From: Phocoena phocoena
Taxonomy: Eukaryota > Chordata > Mammalia > Artiodactyla > Phocoenidae
Direction of reading: 5' to 3'
Assembly: GCF_963924675.1 (NCBI RefSeq)
Contig: NC_089223.1
Span: forward strand, 7,948,881-8,012,880
DNA length: 64,000 nucleotides
The translations under genes were made by a program, and so were the position numbers. Of the stretch, positions 34,904 through 46,932 are shown in pieces. The notes beneath the pieces are model-generated. The model had not been told where the DNA came from, made no database searches, and saw only the letters and a program-made list of their open reading frames with translations. Numbering within the stretch: position 1 is the stretch's first letter; every line of letters begins with the position of its first letter.

Positions 34904-35453
34904 TCTAGTTCTTTTTTGCTTAACAAGTCCCTCTTCAATTTATCTCTTTCTTCTTGCATCTTACTGTAAGAAGAAACCAGACCACACCTTAAATACTTGG
35001 CTCAGAAATCTCCTCTACTAAATAACTAGGTTTATTACTTAGAAGTTCTGCTTTCTATAAAATACTAGAACAAAACTTGGCCAAGTTCTCTGCCACGTTA
35101 TAACAAGATCGCCATTTTCAAATTTTCAAAAAATAATGTGTTCTTCATCTCCATTTGGGACTTCACCATAGTGCTTTAATATCCATATTCCTAGCATTAT
35201 TCTGTTTATGACTTAATATACGTATTTTCTAAGATAGTAGAAGCTTTCTCTACATCTCTCTTTTCTTTCTGAGCCCTCTTTGGAATCTCCTTTAATGTCC
35301 ATATTTCTATCAACAGTCTCTTCAAGGCAATTTAAGCTTTTTCTATCACTGCCTCAGGGCGCTTCCAGCCTCTACCTATTACCCAATTCCAAAGTCACTT
35401 TTACATTTTTAGGTATTTGCTACTGTAGTACCCCCCTTCCTAGTACCTAAATG

Positions 35454-35860
35454 TGTCTTAGGGTTCTCCAGACAAACAGAACCAATAACACACACACGCA
35501 CACACGAGGAAGATTGGTTTTAAGGAATCTGTGTGTGCAGCTGTGGGGCTGGCCAGTCAGAAGTCTTCAGAGCAGGATGGCAGGCTGAAAATTCTGGCAG
35601 GAGTTGATGTTGCCGTCTTAGTCCGAAGGCAGTCCGGAGGCCACATTCCTTCTTTGGAGGACCTTAGTCTTTCAAAGCTTTCAGCTGACTGGGTGAGGCC
35701 ACCCACATTAGGAAGACTAACCTGCTTTACTCAGTGTCTACTGATTTAAAAGTTAATCACGTCTAAAAAAACTCCTTCCCGGCAACATCTCGAGTGAGGT
35801 TTGACCAAACAGCTGGGCACCATAGCCTAGCCAGATTGACACATAAGATTAACCATCACA
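35454..35860 (-). mobile_element. MLT2-type ERVL LTR
   Basis: Reverse of the copy at 23639: starts tcttagggttctccagacaa and ends acataagattaaccatcaca. It includes a short CA-repeat near 35490. Confidence 0.7.
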
Positions 35861-35925
35861 GGCTATAGTAAAAAACTTCACGCTGGTGGTGCTTTTCTTA
35901 GGCAGTTGTACCAGAAAAATGTTAT

Positions 35926-36374
35926 TGACTGTTGAGAGAATTAAAAAATGCACTACGTGAGAGCTGTGAGTTTCAGTTTTATTCAGGGACCTTACTGATG
36001 CTGCTAGCCCTGGAGACAGTTTCTCAGAGAACTCTGAGAAATTGCTGTAAAGAAGTAGGGGAGGAGCCAGGATATATGAATTTTTTGGCTGGGAGATACA
36101 TGTAGTCAAGCGTACATCTTGGTGAAAGATTCCTGCTAATTACACAAAGAATTGCTCATTGCTGTATGGGAAGGTGCAAGAATCTGGGGTCATTGAAATT
36201 CTTCCTTAGATATGTATCTTAACTATCTAGGGGCCCATATAGTCAAAACACAGATGCTTCATTTTGTTTTTTTGTCCTGAATTCCTTTCAGTGTTTACTG
36301 TAGGTCAGTGACTGCAGTGGCAGATGACCTGATCCTTGTAGAACTGGATGGCAGGCAACATTCTTTGTTTTACA
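35926..36374 (-). mobile_element. 3' LTR of antisense ERV
   Basis: About 449 bp, related along its length to 43143-43591. The minus strand starts TGTAAAACAAAGAATG and near its end has ctgaataaaactgaaactc, a poly(A) signal. It is preceded (on the minus strand) by a purine tract, complementary to 36375-36388. Confidence 0.85.
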
Positions 36375-39300
36375 ACTCCCTCCCTTTTGATCATAAGTTT
36401 AACCAAGTTTTGGGAGGCATTTCGTGACCAATTTGTCCCACAGCACTAAGAAGGCTCATTCCTAGGTCAGGCGAGGATGTCATTGACAGGCCACACAATG
36501 TGCTACTTCTGGATTAGGCCCTGTTAATAACTTAAAAATTCTCTGGATCATTTGTCTTACCACTCTATTAAGATATAGGAAATATTTTCCCTTGTTCCTT
36601 TTCCCATATCTAGATATGCACCATTACAGTTAAATTTGTATAGGGCTATATATGTGATGAATTAATTGCCTCAGGATGTTGAGCCGTCATTAGTTTTGCC
36701 CAAGACCTTGTTACACATTGGGTAATGCAAGAAACCACAATCTTATACAGGGTGTAGGTAATATAGCTAGTAACATTAATAAGATCATAAGTAGAGATTT
36801 GAGCATGAGCTTCCGGAACCAAACCAGAACCAAAAGATCACCAAGACAAGGAAGTGGATCACTAAGGCAGAAATCAGATTCTTCCTGTGAGTCACCAATG
36901 TGTAACTTTAGAGAACTCATCTGGCATGAAAACGCAGCATTCAGTTTGAATAGTGGCACAGGTGCCTGCCTCTTTGAGATGTGGTAAAGATATCAAGGGC
37001 CATGTGTTTTGTAATACTGCTTTTTCTCATCACAGAGATCTCAGAATTCTGTAGGTTCATAGCCTGATTACTATTGTTGAAGGCCTGTTGGGTGACTTTT
37101 GTCAAGGCTTTGATGTGGGTGATTACATCTTCCAGTCCTACTGAAGCCACAGAAATAGCTGTTAAATGGCCATGCCAATGAAATACAGATCTCTTGATCT
37201 GTCAGCCTTGTATACATTGTAGATTTGCTGGAGTCATATCTAAATTGGAACACTGAGCCCAAGGGAGTCCTAGGATACATCTGCCTGTCCATTCTGGCAG
37301 AAGCCAGGGACAGAAATTGGTGCCACAAAGCTATTGAATTCCATTAGGTACAACCCAGTATCCTGGTCACCTGCCCCAGTCTCTTGCATACCAGTGGCTA
37401 TCTTTAAGGGAAATGATTGGTTGGCATTTTTCATAAGGCGTCAGCCTAATTTTCTAGTGTTATCTGGCTGATGATCTTTAATATGATTTAACTGTTCCCA
37501 GCCTAGGGGGGGCCCTTAAACTTAAATGACCGTAGCCCAGTGTTAGCCGTATAAATCCATCCTGTACCTGAGGGAGGGTCCCTTCTAATAATTGGGAAGT
37601 TATGTTCTTTGACTGAAATTTAGCTCATTGCTCTGATGGAGCTTGAGGAACTTGAAAAGAGAACTCATGTCGATGGCCAGGGCCGGAAAAAGTATGATTG
37701 ATTGGCCAAGTGAGGGGTTCCCACGTAGTAATATCAATAGTGGCCCTACAACTTCTTTCTTCTAAAATAAATTTTCTAAGGGCCATCCAGTTACAGCCTT
37801 GGAGATAAGAAATCCACCAAGGTAAACCTGAAGTACTGGATGTAGATAAGTGACCACAAACCCAAATATCAGATTGATTTTTGGAATTTTTATAGGATTG
37901 TGCCATGATAGAAAACATTTGATTCACGTGCAGAAGTCCAAGAAATCAAGAAAATACTATAAATGATCATACGGGTCTGGTCTGGTATATTAGTATAGCA
38001 TATTAGTATAGCTGTCTACTTCTGATACTGTCTTCTTGTCCTGTGGGTGTCGTTTCTCCTCTGAGCATTGCTTTAAGGTGATTTTGAGGCCAGCAGTCCT
38101 CTCTGTAGACCAGTCTGGTGCAGGGCCCCTTCTTCAGAGGGAAATATGAATCCAAGAATCAGTCCCCTTTAGTTTCACCATGCATGAGCTAGTTATGAGT
38201 ACCTGATAAGGGTCCTTTCATCTAGGTTGGAGAGAGTCCTTTAAATGATGTCTTTCCAGTATATTATCTCTTGGTTGCAGGTCAGGGGGCATCTGTCTTT
38301 ATTCAAAGATAGATTACTGTGATAAGCTTCAGAAACAAATTTAGAATGTCCTTTGTAATAGTTCAATTAAATCTTACAATAATGCAACATAGTAACAAGG
38401 AGTCTAGGAAGTTGAGTCTCAGGCAGTAAATACAAATCACAAAGACAGTTTAACAACACTAGAAATTAATACCTACTGAAACAACTTTTTTCTCTCTAAA
38501 ATCACCCTCATTTCTGCCACACATAGCCAAATTAAGATCACATAAGGCTCTCTGAAATTGGTTTTGCTGGAACTTGTCATGAGGGATCTCAGACTGAACT
38601 TTTCAAAGGTCTCTCAAGGCCAGAAAAGCCATGCCAAGGACTTGGCATCAGATTCTGCCTGCAATACCTACAGATTTGGGTGGGTTCCTCTCAAGGTCCA
38701 CAGAATACCTTGAGATCCATGCACCTGCCAGGAAGTGGCCTCCCTTATTCACCTGATAAGGCTTCCGGGAATCCTGTAAGCAAAGTTCTAGGTTGTTTTT
38801 CCAAGAGGCTTTATGGTTCCATAAAGTCCACCTCAGTTCTTTAAAGCTGTCTGGTCATGTCTGATTTTTGCATAGTCTCGAATATGACATTCCATCCAAA
38901 GTCATTAATGTAGCCAGTGTTTCCAGTTATCTCCTATTCTGTCTCCTGTTATGAGGAGAACAGATTCTTATTGAATTTATGCAAATAGTAATATTGCCAT
39001 GAGAATAAGAATACTAAGAGTTTCCAAATTCTGGAGGAATCAGAGAGAAAAGATAACTGTTTCAGTTCTGCTTACAAAGGTATAATTTACCAAGTTGCTA
39101 TAAATTATAGTTAGCTTAAGAGGAAAGAGCAAAAGTTTTCTCAAATCTGGAAAAATAAAACATTAAAAATAATCAGAAATTTTTCAGTCATAAAAATTAT
39201 AATCATCTTCATCAGTTCAGTCCCATGTTATTAATTCTTGATCTTCTGTTAACAGTTTTGTGAAGCCATCAGGTTTTCCATTAGAATCCTTTAATTTCTT

Positions 39301-40274
39301 ACCCAGTTAAGCAGTATGATCTGAAAGTTACCAGAAACCTGTGCTTGTCAAAAAGTCCTTTCTATGAATCTTCTTGGAGATGAAGCATTTTTGTAAAAGC
39401 ATGAGTAAAACAGTAATTGTATGTAAATGACAAAAGACTTAAAAAGGCACAGTTAAACACCTGATTACAATGCATTTGTCAAAGAAATTTGGTTATTTTC
39501 ATATACTATTACAATATTAAATATTAAATACAAGATTAAAATATTTAATGAAATTATAAAGTCCACCATATTAAAATATTTAATATAATATTAAAATAAC
39601 TAGAATTATGACATTATACCAGGACATATGTAAATTTTAGAAATTTCATATAATTTTTAGAACATTTATATTAATAACATTTACCCATACAGTATAACCT
39701 AAGAAGGTTTATCACTACCTATTTGATAATGCTAGCCATGTAATTTAACATATCAAATAAGCCTAATTAGTTTAATATTTCTCTTTGAGATGTTTCAGGG
39801 GCCCTTTGAAGCATCCCAAAGATAGTTAGAGGTCAAAAGAACTTCATTTAGAATTTGAGGAAGTTTGTGAAAGTTACCAAGAGTTTTTAAAACACTTGGT
39901 CAAATAGGATTATAGGTCACTGTGAAACAATACTTATTCACTTAAACAAAGTGACAATAAAAGATTTCAAAGGCAAATATAGAAAGTTACAATAGAGTAC
40001 TTAAAAAGTAAAAAAAAAAAAAACTTCACAATTGGTTATCAAAATCATATAAATATTCCAAGAAAACTTTGTCTCCTTAACAGAGAACCAAATTCTAGTT
40101 TTTCACCATCTTACCATTAACATTGTAATTCATTTACTCAATTAAGTTTATTCTAATCTTAGCCAGTCTAGACCATGCACAAAACTCTTTTCTCAGCATT
40201 TCTTTTCCACATCATTCTATTGATATAACTTCCTTTTTTACCTTTAGATTTTTTCCCCTATGCTTTTCCTTGTT

Positions 40275-40951
40275 CTCTCTCCTTTAAAAATTTTTATTGG
40301 AGTATAGTTGATTTACAGTGTTGTGTTAGTTTTTGCTGTACAGCAAAGTGAATCGGTTATACATATATCCACTCCTTTTTAGATTCTTTTCCCATATAGG
40401 TCATTACAGAGTATTGAGTAGAGTTCCCTATGCTATACAGTAGGTCCTTATTTATCTTTTTTTATCGATATATACAGTAGTATGTTTATGTCAATCCCAG
40501 TCTCCCAATTTATCCCTTCCCCCTTCCACCCCTGGTAACTGTAAGTTTGTTTTCTACATCTGTGACTCAATTTCTGGTTTGTAAATAACTTCATTTGTAC
40601 CATTTTTTAAGATTCCACTTATAAGTGATATCATACGACAGTTTTCTTTCTGTGTCTGATTTACTTCACTCAGTATGACAATCTCTAGGTCCATCCATGT
40701 GGCTGCAAATGGCATTATTTTGTTCTTTTTTATGGCTGAGTAATATTCCGTTGCATATATGTACCCCATCTTCTTTATCCATTCCTCTGTCGTTGGACAT
40801 TTAGGTTGCCGCTGGCTGTTGTAAATAGTGCTGCAGTGAACATTGGGGTGCATGTATCTTTTTGAATTATGGTTTTCTCCAGATATATGCCCAGGAGTGG
40901 GGTTGCTGGATCATATGGTAATTCTATTTTTAGTTTTTTTAAGGAATCTCC
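40275..40951 (-). mobile_element. L1 3' fragment within the ERV
   Basis: Antisense L1 beginning tttattggagtatagttgat and extending into the ORF2 tail ([20 protein letters not shown]). Confidence 0.9.
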
Positions 40952-42430
40952 ATGCTCCTTTTTCTCTTTCCCTCTTTTTAACCTCTCTTGAGGACAAAAT
41001 TACTTTCTTTTCCCTTAACAAAATGCATTTTCATTCCTTATACCTTGTTTTTTCCTTGCATACAAAGATGTTTCCCTGATTAATTTTAGTAGTTTTAATG
41101 ACACATATTAACTAGAATTCTCAACTCTTAAAAAACCTTACTTTCTAGTGAAAACTAAGAAGTAAACAATTTTAAACTTTCCTCTATGTTAGCATCCTGT
41201 AGATTGACAAACTTATGAATACTGTTTATAATTTCTAAAAAACATGTGCTTTCTTATAGAAAATTTCTCTGTGTGGCACCAAACGTATTTATTAATAGTC
41301 CTGAATATCTTCTTTTCTCTGTAAAAGGATGTCTATGTTTAGTAATTAATGTTTCAGTATATTATTTTATTTTGGAATGATCTAGATATTCAGTAAACTT
41401 CCATCATTTAACCTAATTTAGCAAAACTCTAAAGTTTCAAGTAACCATATATTTGGAGAAACTTTTTAAGTAGACATACCATAAAACATAATTATCCCTA
41501 AAGGGTTCACCTAAAAACTCTTACCTCATTTACACTTAATTTACTTATAAAAATTTCATCATACCAAGTTATTTTTCTTGCTGACAAATTTTGTAATAGA
41601 AATAAGATCTTAGTTGACTTTTAATAAACTTTGGTACAGTAAGAGTATTATACTGAATGTCGATGACTCTGCAGAGTCTGTATTAATTAAACCAGCAAAC
41701 TTAAACTAAGTTTAATACCAAATATTAATTTAATACTGAATATTTCCCAGATCATGTGAACCTGAAATTCATTTGGGTTAGTTTCTTTTATATTTCTGAG
41801 ACTGTATATAAGTGCTTAATTTCCTTTAAGCCAATTAAGTAGCGCTCACTTACAAATTAATTTTGGCAGTACTATTCAGAAGTAAAGACATATATCTATA
41901 ACATACACACAGGCATGTAGACAGATGTAATCAGAGATCTCATAGCTTCATTGTAAAACTTAGTCGTGAATCGGGTATTACAATATAAAACTTACTAGTT
42001 TATAAATAACAGTTGGAATAAGTTAAGTTTACTCGCTTGGGTTTAAAAGGCCTCTTTTTCCCTTTTTTTCCTCAGTCCCAGGAATTAAAGATGGTCTAGA
42101 TAAGAGTAAGATAAGAGTTCTTGAAAGCTCTGGTAAGACATTTATATCTCAAAGATGCAGGGAGAGAAATGCAAGGTCCCGAGGGTCAGAATTTTGCAAG
42201 ATGTTTTATCAAGCTGCCTTTCTCTAACTGCTTATGCAAAAACCAGTTTGGGAATGCCAAAAAAAGAGCCCCATCTTGGCCATTTCAGGGAGGATTTCCT
42301 TAATTCTTAAGTAAGTACTTGCAAGTGTAAGTTCTGTATAATATGTAAACCTGTCTGGGTGTTGGTCAGGGGTTATCTGACACCCCTTTTTCTTCCGTTC
42401 GAGAGACTCTATTTCTCATTTTAAAATTGG

Positions 42431-42798
42431 TTTGTCAGAATAAAATCACTACTGAAAATTGTGGTGGGCCGATGTGCGGTTTGTGAGCTTATTAATTCTT
42501 CTAGGTGTCGCCCTAGAGTCGTTTTAGCTCTTTTACGTGTCTGGGTTTCTCTTACTGGCAGCCTAAAAATGCTCTGGGGACCCTGAGCACTGAATGGCCC
42601 ATTCTTACGTGTGCGCCCCTGGCTGAATGAGTCTTTAAGGAGTGGCGTTCCCTAGGGCCCTGCTTCACAGTGTGGGGACTTCCACTCCCATAAATGCCTC
42701 AGTCGCCCCAGAAAGCTGTAATCGGCCTGGAGGAGCTGTGTGTCTTCTCTTCGGAGCTGAAAGCTCTCCTGCGGTATCTTCACTTTTATTCTGACAAA
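42431..42798. repeat. 15-bp perfect inverted repeats bounding 368 bp
   Basis: tttgtcagaataaaa at 42431-42445 and its exact reverse complement at 42784-42798, inside the ERV leader region. No known element recognised. Confidence 0.7.
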
Positions 42799-43142
42799 TC
42801 CTGTTAAGGTAGATGATTTGAGGAAACACATCAGGTCAGCCTCCTACCTAATCACCCAGTCTGAACCTTCCCAGTGTCTTTCAGATGAACAAAATCTTCC
42901 CATTCTCTCTCAGCTGGGCACTTTCTCAGAATCTTACAAAGGAAAAGTCGTACCCACTGCTGAAGAAAACTCAGGATTGTCAACCAAGACAGGAGATCCG
43001 AGACCAGGAGAGACTCAGCCAGATTCGTCTGGACTCTCCAGGGAGGCACAAGGGCCCTTGCTGGTACCAAGGTCCAGGTCCTCGGAGAGTTCAGGTGAAG
43101 GAGAAAAGTCTGCTCTGGGTCCGTTCATGGTTGCCAGAAAAC

Positions 43143-43591
43143 TCTTGACTGAAATAAAAGTGCACAACACGAGAGCAGTGATTTTGGGGTTTCTTCAGGG
43201 GCCTTACTGAAGACTATAGCCTCTCAGATAGCCCCGAGGAACTGCTCCGAAGAGGTAGGGAAAGAGCCAGCATACGTGAATTGTTTGGGCTGGGAAATAC
43301 ATATAGTCAGACATACACCTTGGTAAGATTACTGCTAATCACAAAAAACCCCTCAGGTATCTCAAGTTAATGATTTTAGTGCTTATTTATGTATGGGAGG
43401 ATGCAAGAATCTGGGGTCATTGAAATTCTTCCTGATATGCATCTTAACTGTCTAGGTACCAAAAAACACAGAATGTTTCATCCTGTTTTTCATTCTGAAT
43501 TCCTTTCAGTGTGTACCGTAGGTCAGTGACTGCAGTGGCTTATGACTTGGTCCTTATAGAACTGGATGGCAGGCAACGTTCTTGTTTTGCA
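43143..43591 (-). mobile_element. 5' LTR of antisense ERV
   Basis: Pairs with 35926-36374 with many substitutions and several indels (for example an extra block near 43355-43385). Next to its inner edge the minus strand reads tctggcaaccatgaacggac, a possible primer-binding site. Confidence 0.85.
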
Positions 43592-44864
43592 GGCTCTGTC
43601 TAATGGGTTTCAGGAAAGCAGTATATTGTCTGCACTGTGAGAGCTTCCGGCATCTACAGTTAAGATGTACAATAATCTTTTTACATTGGTGGCTTTTATT
43701 TTTAAAACTAAACAGTTACCCCACTTTAAAGATGAGAAAAGAGAGGCTTAGATACAGGACGTGGCAGACCCTGGACTTGAACCCCTGTCTATCCCACTAT
43801 CCACCATATTACATGGCCTGTTGGTTATTGTTTTCTGCTGGTGTCAGCCTATCAATAACCAGTGTTGTGATTGGACCAGTCCTTGTGGTTCTGATATGAT
43901 TGCAAGACACCCTTCAGAAATAACCAGCAGGACACTTTGGAAAAAAAATAAAGGTATGTTACTTACAAGACCTGTAAATTACATGGCACACCGGGGCCAC
44001 ACAGTAAGGTGGGGTCAAGGGTGATGGAGAGAAAGCAAGAGAGTGGGAGTGAGGGTCTGGGGTTCTGCTGTTTTGGGGGTTTGACAGTGGGGCCCTAGGG
44101 TTTCACGGGCTCACTCTTTGTAAAAAACAAGTGGCCCAAATGGTCAGTTATCAAAATCGACCAAGATCTTTGAAAGGAGCTTCAGCGGGGAGAGGCGGCC
44201 TGGCTGTGTGGCTGGGAATGTGTTTATTCTTCTCCATTAGCCATCTTCTTCGAAGCGGATGATTGCACAGCCAGAGCGCTTGCATTACAAAAAAAGGACA
44301 AGAAACCCCAAACTGTCAGGGCTTATACTGCAGTTAGTTATCGGTGTAGATTGGTTAATTATTGGTGACCAGATCTGCCTGGAGGAAACCCAAAATGTTC
44401 ACATTGTAGTTTTGTGAAGTGTAGTATGTTACAGAGGATACGTGGAAGGTATCTGTCTTCAAAGTGTCTGATTTTTTTAATTTTTAGAAAAAAAAAGTAA
44501 ATACGCAAAAGCACTAAACTAATATGACAAACTTCTGTGTATCTATGATCAAAGTTTACACAGATAGTACTTGCTTCAGGTTTTTTAAAAAAAGAATTAC
44601 TGAAGCCATTGAAATTCTTTCTGTACATCCCCTTAATCCTATTTCTGTCCTCTCACCCTCTTTTCCTACATGGACAAAACTCTTATGAATTTTATGCATA
44701 TTCTTTCATGTTTTTATATTTTTATAGTATGTGTATTAAGACAAAGATCTTTTTACATAATGCTTTTATTAAATACACACATTTTATATACATGTCCTAT
44801 ACATAATTTCATACTCATACACAAAGTCTCATAGCCATAAACAATGAAATAATCACATTTACAG
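43592..44864. other. Intronic sequence without assigned feature
   Basis: No gene, splice pair or clear repeat recognised. Confidence 0.4.
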
Positions 44865-45040
44865 GGCGGCCTCCGTTCTAAGAACTTTACATGTATTAAC
44901 TCATTTAATTTTAATAATAGTCCCATAAGTTATGTACTCTTATTCTCCCCATTTTACAGATGAAGAGGGTGAGGCACAGAGGGATTAAATAACTTGCCCA
45001 AGGGTCACAAGCCGTAAGTGGTGGAGCCGCTGTCTCTTAT
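44865..45040 (-). mobile_element. MIR SINE
   Basis: Reverse MIR: tctccccattttacagatga then gaggcacagagggattaaat. Confidence 0.75.
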
Positions 45041-45129
45041 AGATAATAATGTTTGAAGTGTTAAAGAAACAGCTTACATAAGCGCTATTATATTGTACTT
45101 AATATTCAAAAACTTGCTTTGTACTCAGC

Positions 45130-45460
45130 ATTGTTCTTGAGATTCTTCTATTCCTTTGGACAAAAATTCCATAAAGTGCCGTGCTTTATGGTTTCCATCA
45201 TATGACTTTACTGTCTTTGTCCGTTCTCATATTAATGGATGTTTAGTTTTGTTTCTCCCAGTTTTCTGTATTACAAGAGAATGCTGCAACAAACACCCCT
45301 GTACTTGTCTTCTTGTGCACTCATGTGAGGAGTCTCTCTGGGGCCCTAGCTGGTAGTAGAGTAGCTGGGTAAAAGGGTATTTACTTTTTCAACTTTTCCA
45401 GATATCGGCAACTTTTTCTCCCAGTTGTTTATGCCTCAGTGCACAGATTACGTTCCCACT
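45130..45460 (-). mobile_element. Old L1-like fragment
   Basis: Diverged antisense sequence with the usual order of the L1 tail (aatgctgcaacaaacacccc, gtagagtagctgggtaaaag, ttttctcccagttgtttatg). Confidence 0.5.
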
Positions 45461-45504
45461 AGTCAGAGACGGAATATACATACAGACAATGGCCAGACCA
45501 TATA

Positions 45505-45990
45505 TAAAAAGGGAACTCTGACAGAGGAAGACAAATATCATATGATATCACTTGTATGTGGAATCTAACCCAAAAAATGACATACATGAACTTATTTATA
45601 AAACAGAAATAGACTCACAGGCATAGAAAACAAACTTATGGTTACCAAAGGGGATGGTGGGGGGAGAGATAAATTAGGAGTTTGGGATTAACATAAACAC
45701 ACCACTATATATAAAATAGATAACCAACAAGGACCTACTGTACAGCACAGGGAACTATATTCTACTGATATGTCTTGTAATAACCTATAATTGGAAGAGA
45801 ATCTGCAAAGGAATATATATATCGTATGTGTATCGTATGTGTATCGTATGTGTATCGTGTGTGTATCGTATGTGTATCGTATGTGTATCGTATGTGTATC
45901 GTATGTGTATCGTATGTGTATGACTCAATCACTTTGCTGGACACCTGGAACACAACATTCAAAATTAACTGCGCTTCAGTGTTTAAAAAC
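45505..45990 (+). mobile_element. L1 3' end, sense, carrying a minisatellite
   Basis: Sense L1 3' UTR (tatcacttgtatgtggaatc, aacaaggacctactgtacag, then ctttgctggacacctgg). The TA/TG tract normally short in L1 has become the 11-bp array at 45821-45919. Confidence 0.8.
45821..45919 (+). repeat. 11-bp minisatellite, nine units
   Basis: Nine head-to-tail copies of atcgtatgtgt. Only the fourth (45854-45864) differs, by one base. Because 33 bp contains no stop in several frames, it produces artificial open frames on both strands. Confidence 0.95.
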
Positions 45991-46681
45991 ATGGGTAAAA
46001 GATCACAAACGGCCAAAACAAACCAGACCTCTGACCTGGAACCTGCAGAAACCTGCCCAGAAAACCAACTCCTTATCTACAATAAGCGGCCCAGGAAGCC
46101 CGCTTGCTTTGAGTCAGGCTTGCAGAAGCCATTGTCGTAATTAGCATTTGACTGATCCTTGGTGAGATGGAGCCGTTGTATTAAGACAGTTCTTTCCAGA
46201 GGTCATTAAGGGATTTATTATAGTAAGGTGTTAGGAAATTACCTTTTAAAGTAGGGGAGGATACAAATGTCAGATGGGTTTAGCTTTATTCATTTCTGAA
46301 GAGAAAGGAAGTAGTCTAGAACCATTATCTTAGACTTTTTCTTTTAAGCAGAAAAAGTCTTATTTTTTTTCTTAACTAAATTATGTAGGACCATAAACAA
46401 GATGAAAACTGGAACACCTCCGGTAAAATAAAGTCAGTAGTATGGTTCCACCCACCCGGCCCCCTCCCCTTCCTTCTTGCCTCCCCTGCCCCCAGATCAC
46501 CGGAGACCCCCTTGGTGGAATCCTAGGGCTGGGTGGTAACTTACAAGATGCTGTAGGATGCCTCCTGGTGAGAGCACTTGATGAGATTTTTCATCTCTCT
46601 CAGCCTCAGTTAGAAGGGGAACTTGATAAATTCTACAAGACTTTGGGCTAAACGTATTCTATTTCTTTGGTCTCCTGGCAG

Positions 46682-46865
46682 GCAGGAATTTGTGGATGCT
46701 TATGTGAATTATGTCTTCCAAATCTCAGTTCATGAATGGTACACAGCTTTCTCCAGCGGCTTCCTAAAGGTGTGTGGCGGCAAAGTGCTTGAGCTCTTCC
46801 AGCCTTCGGAACTGAGGGCCATGATGGTGGGGAACAGCAACTACAACTGGGAGGCACTGGAGGAG
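46682..46865 (+). CDS. HERC3: HERC3 exon, HECT domain
   Basis: The first base completes the split Arg codon, then 61 codons follow: QEFVDAYVNYVFQ, then HEWYTAFSSGFLKVCGG, LFQPSELRAMMVGNSNYNW and EALEE. The VCGGKVLELFQPSEL block is typical of HERC3/HERC4 HECT domains, around the E2-binding and hinge region. The acceptor tttggtctcctggcag ends at 46681 and the donor is gtaagc at 46866. This exon joins the exon at 6482-6564 in frame across a 40.1-kb intron. A CHR SINE with 15-bp target duplications begins about 70 bp downstream. Confidence 0.96.
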
Positions 46866-46932
46866 GTAAGCCTAAAAGGTGCGGTCTGTCCCCTCTGAGG
46901 GAGCAGCACAGGCCTGGGCACAGCGCCCAGAA

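Larger units (their letters stand above)
23519..35450 (-). mobile_element. MaLR-like internal remnants, broken by later insertions
   Basis: Segments 23519-23638, 24512-24726, 26870-27421 and 34918-35450 read as consecutive pieces of MLT1/MST-type internal sequence (for example cagtcttaacctattccagc-like, then ggagaacaatcctctttggc). They are separated by an MLT2 LTR, two L1s, a SINE and the 7.5-kb L1. The continuity is my reading of known MaLR internal wording and needs alignment to confirm. Confidence 0.5.
36375..43142 (-). mobile_element. ERV internal region, decayed, with env remnants
   Basis: The minus-strand order runs from the 5' LTR (43591) to the 3' LTR (35926). Env traces sit next to the 3' LTR as expected: a surface-unit piece at 37625-37927 (SDIWVCGHLSTS) and transmembrane pieces at 36711-37328 (ALTKVTQQAFNNSNQAMN, then MALDIFTTSQ and a hydrophobic anchor). 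All are in separate frames with stops. The stretch 38.2-42.4 kb is AT-rich, shows no pol or gag that I can recognise, and holds an L1 fragment. The gammaretrovirus-like (ERV1) class is inferred from the env wording. This is an inactive old copy. Confidence 0.8.
6565..46681 (+). other. HERC3: HERC3 intron of 40.1 kb, host of NAP1L5
   Basis: Starts with gtgagt and ends with ctcctggcag. It contains NAP1L5 antisense and most of the mobile elements in this window. The in-phase neighbouring exons (6564 and 46682) define it. Confidence 0.92.

Noticed and set aside
42818..43210. 130-codon + strand open frame
   Set aside because: It lies antisense in the ERV leader and 5' LTR, with no family resemblance.
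45762..46144. Repetitive VCVSYVYRMC-like and IRYTYDTHT-like open frames on both strands
   Set aside because: They are translations of the 11-bp minisatellite.
46442..46651. Open frame of 69 codons upstream of the HERC3 exon at 46682
   Set aside because: It is not in the HERC3 phase, resembles no HERC3 segment and ends in the intron. Only the embedded exon-like splice sites merit note.
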